This document shows, piece after piece, positions 1 through 4,672 of a stretch of DNA of 5,762 nucleotides. Each line of letters starts with the position of its first letter. Position 1 is the stretch's first letter. Source of the DNA: Desulfoprunum sp. (GTDB lineage: Bacteria > Desulfobacterota > Desulfobulbia > Desulfobulbales > Desulfocapsaceae); the NCBI GenBank assembly GCA_030696435.1, contig JAUYSF010000272.1, positions 1 through 5,762 of the forward strand, given 5' to 3'. A model generated the notes under the pieces. That model was given only the letters and a program-made list of their open reading frames with translations. It did no database searches and had not been told where the DNA came from. Both the position numbers and the translations under genes were made by a program.

Positions 1-84
1 GGCAACGTCGGAAAACTAGCAGCGAGATTCACGATCCTCCGCTCCATTAACGCAAACCACAACAAGTTGTATGCGGGGGAGTGA
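1..84 (+). CDS. 3' end of an upstream reading frame, possibly the displaced N-terminal part of the next protein
   Basis: Frame 1 is open from the window edge and stops at TGA 82-84, encoding 27 residues beginning GNVGKLAARF and ending NKLYAGE. Third positions are mostly G or C, as in the genes downstream, so this looks like real coding sequence. The stop overlaps the GTG start of the next frame in a 4-base GTGA junction. Two readings are possible. It may be the tail of a separate, translationally coupled gene. It may instead be the N-terminal part of the following oxidoreductase, knocked out of frame: in that family a linker and a short basic stretch precede the FAD-binding glycine loop, and the next frame starts exactly where that loop should end. 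I favour the second reading slightly. No product can be named from 27 residues alone. Confidence 0.5.
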   Translation, partial: GNVGKLAARFTILRSINANHNKLYAGE

Positions 85-1490
85 AGTGCATAGCCCCAAA
101 AGGATATTCTGTCTCCCTCTTCACATCGTCTGCTCCTGGAGGCTGGCTCAGGGATGTGCCACCGGCCAGTTTGCCTGCAGAAATCCTCACTGAAGAGATT
201 GCCGTTCTCGAAAAAATGGCTGTCCGCTTTGTATCGGCAACCAGACTCAGCAGAGAACTGCTGGCGGAGGTGCGAACAAGCTGCCAGGCCGTCTATCTCG
301 GCCAGGATGGCGAGCTTGACGCTGACCTGCACGATCTTCTGAGAAATGTGGCCGCTGCGACCATGGCCCTGCCGGAAGAAGGTCTGTTCACCGGTGGCAT
401 TGTCGAAGCGGATCACAATTTTCGCTACATCGCCAGTGTCGCCCAAGAGCGTGCCGCCGCCCTTTCCATGGACAGGTTCATGCAGGGTGTATCCCTTACG
501 GCCGCCCGGCCCGACCAGACGCTGGCCCTGTACAACCATCTCCTGGCAGATCAACCTGTCACCGGTCTCTGGCTCGGCTGCTGCGGCGCACCTGCCCACT
601 GGGCTGGCCGGAAGACGGAATTTCGCGAGATAGGTGAGAAGTTTCTCAATTCCTGGCACGAGATGGGCAGACCACGGGTCCTGACCTGTTGCTCGTCCTG
701 TCTGCAGATGTTCAGGGATCACCTGCCGGAGGTGGAGGTGGAATCTGTCTGGACAGTACTGGCCGCATCCTGGCAATCCGCTGATTTTGCTGCCAAACAG
801 CCGCCCCTGGCCCTGACCGATCCCTGCACGGCGCGAAACGACACTCTCACTCAGACTGCCGTGCGGACGCTACTGGCCGATCTGGGCCAGGATTTGGCCA
901 ATCTGCCGATGTCGGGCGAACTGACGGAATGTTGCGGCTACGGTGGACTCATGGACAACGCCAACCCAAATCTGGCCCGTAAGGTTGCCGAACACCGTGC
1001 CTCGCAGACCACGGCCTGTTTTCTCACCTACTGCATCATGTGCCGGGAGCAACTCGCCCGGACGGCACGACCGGCCCTTCATATCCTCGACCTGCTCTTC
1101 CCCGAAGCGGCCAGAGCGGCGGAAGAGCCGCCCTTGGGGCTTTCAGAGCGGCGTGAGAATCGCCGGGCCTTGCAAAAGAAAATTCTGGAAGACTCTTATA
1201 ATGAACAGGCGGCTTCGCCTGAGCCGTGGCAGGCAATCAATCTGAAAATAGCCTCGGAGCTCGTGCTGATTCTGGAGAAACTGCGGATTCTTGAAGACGA
1301 TATCCGTCAGGTACTCTGGCAGAGCCGGCAGGGCGGTCGTTTCTTTGAGCACGGAACGCGCAGTACCCGTATGGCCTCGGCCCGTCTGGGCGAGGTCACT
1401 TTCTGGCTTGAATATGAACAAGATGGCGAGAAATATCTGCTGCAGAGATGCTGGAGCCACCGCATGAGTCCGGCAGGGGTGACGAAATGA
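81..1490 (+). CDS. Pyridine nucleotide-disulfide oxidoreductase / dicluster-binding-type Fe-S protein, apparently N-terminally and internally shortened
   Basis: The 469-residue protein opens (about residues 8-72) with a glutamate-synthase-small-subunit-like FAD segment, seen as GYSVSLF, PGGWLRD, SLPAEIL and EEIAVLEK. A GLFTGG motif follows at 101-106, then an AALSMDRFMQG stretch. Two CCG modules, as in heterodisulfide reductase-type proteins, come next. The first has CC at 167-168 and CxxC at 204-207 but no leading cysteine. The second is complete: C249, CC 284-285 and CxxC 318-321, able to hold an Fe-S cluster. From about residue 385 there is a helical tail domain ending in TFWLEYEQDG and SHRM, which I recognise as the end of this family. 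The usual GxGxxG loop and ferredoxin-like cysteines are absent. The GTG at 81 is the first start after an in-frame stop at 48-50, but its G-rich stretch lies directly against it, a poor ribosome-site spacing. By family it should pass electrons for a molybdenum hydroxylase in the cytoplasm; whether this copy still binds FAD is doubtful. Confidence 0.8.
   Translation: MKCIAPKGYSVSLFTSSAPGGWLRDVPPASLPAEILTEEIAVLEKMAVRFVSATRLSRELLAEVRTSCQAVYLGQDGELDADLHDLLRNVAAATMALPEEGLFTGGIVEADHNFRYIASVAQERAAALSMDRFMQGVSLTAARPDQTLALYNHLLADQPVTGLWLGCCGAPAHWAGRKTEFREIGEKFLNSWHEMGRPRVLTCCSSCLQMFRDHLPEVEVESVWTVLAASWQSADFAAKQPPLALTDPCTARNDTLTQTAVRTLLADLGQDLANLPMSGELTECCGYGGLMDNANPNLARKVAEHRASQTTACFLTYCIMCREQLARTARPALHILDLLFPEAARAAEEPPLGLSERRENRRALQKKILEDSYNEQAASPEPWQAINLKIASELVLILEKLRILEDDIRQVLWQSRQGGRFFEHGTRSTRMASARLGEVTFWLEYEQDGEKYLLQRCWSHRMSPAGVTK
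1475..1480 (+). promoter_or_regulatory. Ribosome binding site for the small CxxC protein
   Basis: AGGGGT lies 6 bases before the ATG at 1487. It supports that start, which also forms an ATGA overlap with the preceding stop, over the earlier in-frame ATG at 1448. That earlier ATG would add 13 residues read from inside the upstream gene. Confidence 0.6.
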
Positions 1491-1696
1491 GTATGAGTTT
1501 TCTGCCTGAAGACATGGCCTGGCTCTGCCGACCCTGCGGTGTGCAACTGCGGCCGGCAACCGTCGAACTGAGATATCTCGACAGCGTCTTCAGCGTTGAG
1601 CTTCCCGCCTGCCCGCAGTGCGGTGCGGTACTCATCTCGGAAGAACTGGCAACCGGGCGGATGCTGGAAGTTGAGCAACTGCTTGAGGACAAATGA
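1487..1696 (+). CDS. Small two-CxxC redox / zinc-ribbon protein (DVU_1557 family type)
   Basis: This 69-residue protein has two knuckles, CRPC at residues 14-17 and CPQC at 42-45, separated by 24 residues. The spacing suits one tetra-cysteine metal site, either rubredoxin-like iron or structural zinc. Conserved-looking features include the Trp two residues before the first Cys, the F-S-V-E-L-P lead into the second knuckle, and the acidic end EVEQLLEDK. I know this pattern from the small protein after the dicluster-binding oxidoreductase in Desulfovibrio-type molybdenum hydroxylase operons. The start at 1487 overlaps the previous stop by 4 bases and has a well-placed AGGGG; an ATG two codons later (1493) is an alternative. 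It has no signal peptide or membrane segment, so it is cytoplasmic. A short-range electron carrier or a metal or assembly factor are both possible. Confidence 0.82.
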   Translation: MSMSFLPEDMAWLCRPCGVQLRPATVELRYLDSVFSVELPACPQCGAVLISEELATGRMLEVEQLLEDK

Positions 1697-2403
1697 TGGC
1701 TGTACCGCTTTACCAGTCCAGCGCCGTTCGCCAGGGCCTGGGTTGCTCGCTTCGTCCCGGCGGTGAGTGGCTGACCCGGCGCATCCTCGAACTCAGCCGG
1801 CCTGAGGCCAATCATGTGCTGCTCGATGCCGGCTGTGGTCCGGGCGGCAGCCTGGGTCTGCTCCGGGCCCATGGCCTGCAAAACGTGCTGGGTGTCGATC
1901 TTGATCGGGAATTTGTCGCTGAGGCCCAGATTCAGCACTGGCCGGTTCTGCAGGCCGACCTCTGCCGCCTGCCCCTGGCCGATCAGTCTATCGATATGGT
2001 GATCTGTGAATGCGTCTGGAACCTTACACCCCGAGAACGGACACTGGCCGAGTTGGGCCGGGTGGTCCGGTCGGGTGGTGTTCTGGCCATTACAGACAAA
2101 TATGCCAGGAAGTCGGATGGGCCTGATAACACCTGGCCGGTTCCCTGCTGTTTTGCCGGGGCCAGTGACCTGGCGACGGTGCGTTCGCTTATCAACGTGG
2201 CCGGATTTACCATAACTACCCTTGAAGACCATTCCCGACTCCTGCGCGAAACAGCCGCCCGTTTTGTCTTCGAACATGGCTCACTGCATGGTTTCTGGCT
2301 GGCGGTCACAGGGAGTGCCGAGCTGGCAGACCAGGCCTGCCGGGCCTCGCAGGCCACAAAACCCGGTTTCTTTCTCCTCATTGCCACACGGAACACATCA
2401 TGA
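1693..2403 (+). CDS. Class I SAM-dependent methyltransferase (DVU_1556 family type)
   Basis: The 236-residue protein has a Rossmann methyltransferase core. Motif I is LLDAGCGPGG at residues 43-52. The acidic end of strand 2 is VDLD at 68-71 and should bind the SAM ribose. QAD at 87-89 is near the adenine. Motif IV is DMVICECVWNL at 101-111, and RSGGVLAITD at 126-135 is the post-core strand. It resembles the UbiE/ArsM-like Methyltransf_11 group, and the C-terminal part (EDHSRLL, FEHGSLHGFW) is typical of the family found in these operons. Length looks complete. Extra cysteines at 105 and 107 and a CC pair further on recall thiol- or metalloid-handling methyltransferases, but the substrate is unknown. 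The start overlaps the previous stop by 4 bases (ATGATG, so 1693 or 1696), with GAGG at 1685-1688 as a ribosome site. Confidence 0.88.
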   Translation: MMAVPLYQSSAVRQGLGCSLRPGGEWLTRRILELSRPEANHVLLDAGCGPGGSLGLLRAHGLQNVLGVDLDREFVAEAQIQHWPVLQADLCRLPLADQSIDMVICECVWNLTPRERTLAELGRVVRSGGVLAITDKYARKSDGPDNTWPVPCCFAGASDLATVRSLINVAGFTITTLEDHSRLLRETAARFVFEHGSLHGFWLAVTGSAELADQACRASQATKPGFFLLIATRNTS

Positions 2404-2849
2404 ACGAATCCGATATTGCAATCCTCAGGCTCGCCACCCAGGGCTTCTGCTGCGCCCAGATCATGCTGCACCTGGCCCTCGATCACCAGGGCCTGGAAAA
2501 TCCCGGATTACTCAGGGCCATGTCGGGTCTCTGCAATGGCCTGGACTCCCATCAGGGCCCCTGCGGGGTGTTGACGGGTGGGGCCTGCCTCATTGCCTAC
2601 TACACCGGCAAGGGGCGGGCCGAGGAAGAGGCCAGCGATCAGCTGCCACTCCTGCAGCATGAATTTGAGGAGTGGTTCCGGCAGATAGCCGGTACGCGTT
2701 TTGGCGGCAGCAGGTGTGCCGATATCGTCAGCGACGGCAGACCCGATCCCCAGATCTGCGGCGGTCTGCTCTCCGAGGCCTTCAATCACATTGCCATCCT
2801 TCTCGGAGAAAACGGCTTTGACCTGACGGAATCACCTGAACATGATTGA
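2400..2849 (+). CDS. C-GCAxxG-C-C family protein (DVU_1555 family type)
   Basis: The 149-residue protein carries the family's spaced cysteines. C17-C18 lie in GFCCAQ and C45 in GLCNG. The hallmark CGVLTGGAC spans 55-63, corresponding to CGAxxG. C106 and C120 lie near the end, within RCADI and ICGG. These proteins are small, helical and cytoplasmic; they are thought to bind a metal or Fe-S centre or to act in redox chemistry, but no reaction is established. The extended version with GKGRAEEEA after the glycine motif and ENGFDLT near the end matches the form associated with molybdenum hydroxylase operons. Length looks complete. Its start forms a 4-base ATGA overlap with the methyltransferase stop. 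The ribosome site is weak (CGGA about 7 bases upstream), which suggests translational coupling to the gene before it. Confidence 0.88.
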   Translation: MNESDIAILRLATQGFCCAQIMLHLALDHQGLENPGLLRAMSGLCNGLDSHQGPCGVLTGGACLIAYYTGKGRAEEEASDQLPLLQHEFEEWFRQIAGTRFGGSRCADIVSDGRPDPQICGGLLSEAFNHIAILLGENGFDLTESPEHD

Positions 2850-3633
2850 AGAAATCGACAGGGTTGGGAGTGTCTGCCCGGAACACGATCAACGTACCTG
2901 CACCGCCCTGGTGGAGGTCAGCATGCTCAGCCTGATCTCAGAGCGGGACAGGGTTCTGGTCCTCCTTCCTGCCAGTCAGCCCGACGGGGTGGGTGACCTG
3001 CTGCTCCGTGCCCTCTCCGGCCAGGGAGTGCACTGCTCGGCCATCTGGCCGTTGCCGTCTGCCGAGAGCCTGGCCAAGGAGGTCCGGAACAATTCGCTGA
3101 CCTGTCTGGTTGGCCTGCCCCTGCACCTGCCGGCCCTTGCCGAGGCCCTGCCGAAAGACAGCGGTGTCAGCAACATGCTGCTCTGTTCGGACTATGCCCC
3201 TGCCGCCGTCAGGGAACGGATTGAAGCGGCCTACGGTTGCAAGACCTTTCTCCATTACGGCGCGACGGAAACCGGTCTGGACGGCAGTATCACCGCCCGT
3301 CTCTGCGATATCCGGGGACAACTCAAGGGCTGTCGGCTCGCAGATGGCCAGGAACTTTTCAGGCAGGATCTTGATGATGCCCTCTTTGGGATCAAGGCAA
3401 TACTCGATTTCCGGGCCAGGCTTGATCCCGGCAGCCCGGAATGTTTGCATATTGAATACCTGGCAGGCAGAGGGTATCCTGCCGAGGCAGAAATTCACGA
3501 GGCATTGCTCACCGTTCCGGCAGTCCGGGAGGCCGTGACAGCTGGGCGGTTGGTCATCGGAAAGGGATTACCGGTTTCGGCCTTCAGCGCAACCCACACC
3601 ATAAAACGATCCCTTTTGGATCGACGTTTTTAA
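2842..3633 (+). CDS. Short AMP-dependent CoA ligase-like (ANL superfamily) protein, lacking the ATP P-loop half
   Basis: The 263-residue protein matches the middle and end of the DVU_1553-type CoA ligase-like family. It has DRVLVLLP at 36-43, GVGDLLLRAL at 49-58, CLVGLPLHLPALAEAL at 88-103, CSDYAP at 115-120 and HYGATETG at 138-145, the last being the adenylate-forming A5 motif. A C-terminal part with LDDALF and AILDFRA ends in TIKRSLLDRR, where K255 could correspond to the A10 lysine. Two expected pieces are missing: the Thr/Ser-Gly-rich P-loop (A3, TSGTTGxPK) that would precede residue 18, and the A7/A8 region with the RTGD motif, expected between about residues 148 and 155. Full ANL ligases usually exceed 400 residues. 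It starts with an 8-base overlap with the previous gene and a weak ribosome site. It probably cannot catalyse normal ATP-dependent adenylation; a binding or regulatory role, or decay, are alternatives. Confidence 0.7.
   Translation: MIEEIDRVGSVCPEHDQRTCTALVEVSMLSLISERDRVLVLLPASQPDGVGDLLLRALSGQGVHCSAIWPLPSAESLAKEVRNNSLTCLVGLPLHLPALAEALPKDSGVSNMLLCSDYAPAAVRERIEAAYGCKTFLHYGATETGLDGSITARLCDIRGQLKGCRLADGQELFRQDLDDALFGIKAILDFRARLDPGSPECLHIEYLAGRGYPAEAEIHEALLTVPAVREAVTAGRLVIGKGLPVSAFSATHTIKRSLLDRRF
3603..3630 (+). other. Imperfect terminator-like hairpin at the 3' end of the ligase-like gene
   Basis: GATCC (3608-3612) pairs with GGATC (3618-3622) around a CTTTT loop. The flanking AAAAC and GTTTT can extend the stem across a 3-base bulge, and a run of five T follows. 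It lies inside the last codons of the ligase-like gene, just before the ribosome site of the XdhC gene. The stem is short and not very GC-rich, so it may act as a weak attenuator or an mRNA processing point, or be chance. Confidence 0.3.
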
Positions 3634-3636
3634 GGA
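3632..3636 (+). promoter_or_regulatory. Ribosome binding site for the XdhC family gene
   Basis: AAGGA with 7 bases to the ATG at 3644 fits a standard Shine-Dalgarno site. This is the only gene in the window that does not overlap its upstream neighbour, so it can initiate independently. Confidence 0.65.
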
Positions 3637-3643
3637 AAAATCC

Positions 3644-4672
3644 ATGCGAACGATACTACAACACCTGTGCGCCTGTCTGGGGCAGGGGCAGGCGGCAGTC
3701 ATGGGCACCATTGTCGACAGCTCCGGTTCGACACCACGCAGCTCCGGGAGCAGGATGCTGTACTGCCGGGATGGCCGGATCTTCGGCACCATCGGCGGCG
3801 GCGAACTGGAGGGCCAGAGCATCACCAGGGCCAAGGAACTCCTGGACGGCGGACCGGACCATGCCCTGCTGCGCTTTGATCTGACTGCGGGCCAGGCGGC
3901 GGCCGCCGGCATGATCTGCGGCGGGGCCGTGCAGGTCCTCCTGCAACGTCTCGAACCGGTCACGGAAACAGTGGCGTTTTTCCAGTCCCTGGCGGAAGCC
4001 TTTGCCCAGGAGAAATCGCCTGTTCTGCTCACTCTGATGCAGCAAAATCAGTCACCCCGCCTGCTGATGCATCTTCCCGGCAGCCTGTTCCCACCGAATC
4101 TGCCCCCTGCGCTCCATAGTGAATTGCTCCAACGGCTTGGCAAGACCGGCCTGCCCTTCACCCTTCAAGACGGTGAGACCAAACTGCACGCCGAACCCCT
4201 GATCCGCCCGCTACGCCTCCATCTGGCAGGTGGCGGCCATGTCGCCCTGGCCACGGCCCATCTCGCGAGCTTTCTTGGTCTGGAGGTGATCGTCATTGAT
4301 GATCGGCCGAAATTCGCCAACCACAAACGCTTCCCCGAGGCCTACGAGGTGAGGGTTATTGCCTCCTTCGACCAATGCCTTACCGGCTTGGGGGAGAGTG
4401 ACTATGTCGTCATCGTCACCAGAGGGCATCTGCACGACCAGGAGGTCCTGGCCCAGGCCCTGCGTACTGAGGCCGGTTATATCGGCATGATCGGCAGCCG
4501 CCGCAAACGGGATGCCCTCTATGCCGCCCTGCGTCGCGAGGGCTTCACCGATCAGGATTTTCTCCGGGTGCACTGCCCCATCGGTCTGCCCATTGGTGGC
4601 GAGAGCCCGGAGGAGATCGCCCTGAGCATCATGGCAGAGATTCAGCAGTTCAGATATACAAAGGCGGTATGA
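3644..4672 (+). CDS. xdhC: XdhC/CoxF family molybdenum cofactor chaperone
   Basis: The 342-residue protein has both domains of the family. The N-terminal XdhC_CoxF domain shows GTIVDSSGSTPR at 21-32, the glycine stretch TIGGGELEG at 49-57 and GMICGG at 89-94. The C-terminal Rossmann domain begins at LAGGGHVALA (194-203) and continues with IDDRP (218-222), VTRGHLHDQ, MIGSRRKRD and the characteristic CPIGLPIGGESPEEIA near the end. Characterised XdhC binds molybdenum cofactor, protects its sulfurated form and delivers it to the molybdenum hydroxylase without being part of the final enzyme. Length is normal and C92, often implicated in cofactor handling in the family, is present. It is cytoplasmic. 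It starts 10 bases after the ligase-like gene with its own ribosome site and overlaps the nucleotidyltransferase by 4 bases. That pairing strongly suggests cofactor maturation for a nearby molybdenum hydroxylase. The symbol reflects the family; the exact partner enzyme is not visible. Confidence 0.93.
   Translation: MRTILQHLCACLGQGQAAVMGTIVDSSGSTPRSSGSRMLYCRDGRIFGTIGGGELEGQSITRAKELLDGGPDHALLRFDLTAGQAAAAGMICGGAVQVLLQRLEPVTETVAFFQSLAEAFAQEKSPVLLTLMQQNQSPRLLMHLPGSLFPPNLPPALHSELLQRLGKTGLPFTLQDGETKLHAEPLIRPLRLHLAGGGHVALATAHLASFLGLEVIVIDDRPKFANHKRFPEAYEVRVIASFDQCLTGLGESDYVVIVTRGHLHDQEVLAQALRTEAGYIGMIGSRRKRDALYAALRREGFTDQDFLRVHCPIGLPIGGESPEEIALSIMAEIQQFRYTKAV

Noticed and set aside
1..80. Promoter at the left edge
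   Set aside because: No convincing -35/-10 pair was seen and frame 1 looks coding throughout, so the operon promoter probably lies upstream of the window.
1448..1486. Upstream ATG giving a longer small CxxC protein
   Set aside because: The extra 13 residues are read from inside the preceding gene, while ATG 1487 has a well-spaced AGGGG and a typical ATGA overlap.
1396..2277. Long 293-codon open frame on the minus strand
   Set aside because: It lies antisense to the small CxxC protein and the methyltransferase, both of which have clear family motifs. Its translation shows no recognisable domain and it has no operon partner.
2506..2670. Possibility that the plus-strand frame overlapping the C-GCAxxG-C-C gene is a separate small gene
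   Set aside because: It is the alternate frame of the methyltransferase end and the C-GCAxxG-C-C start. Its product is Pro/Gly/Arg-rich without motifs.
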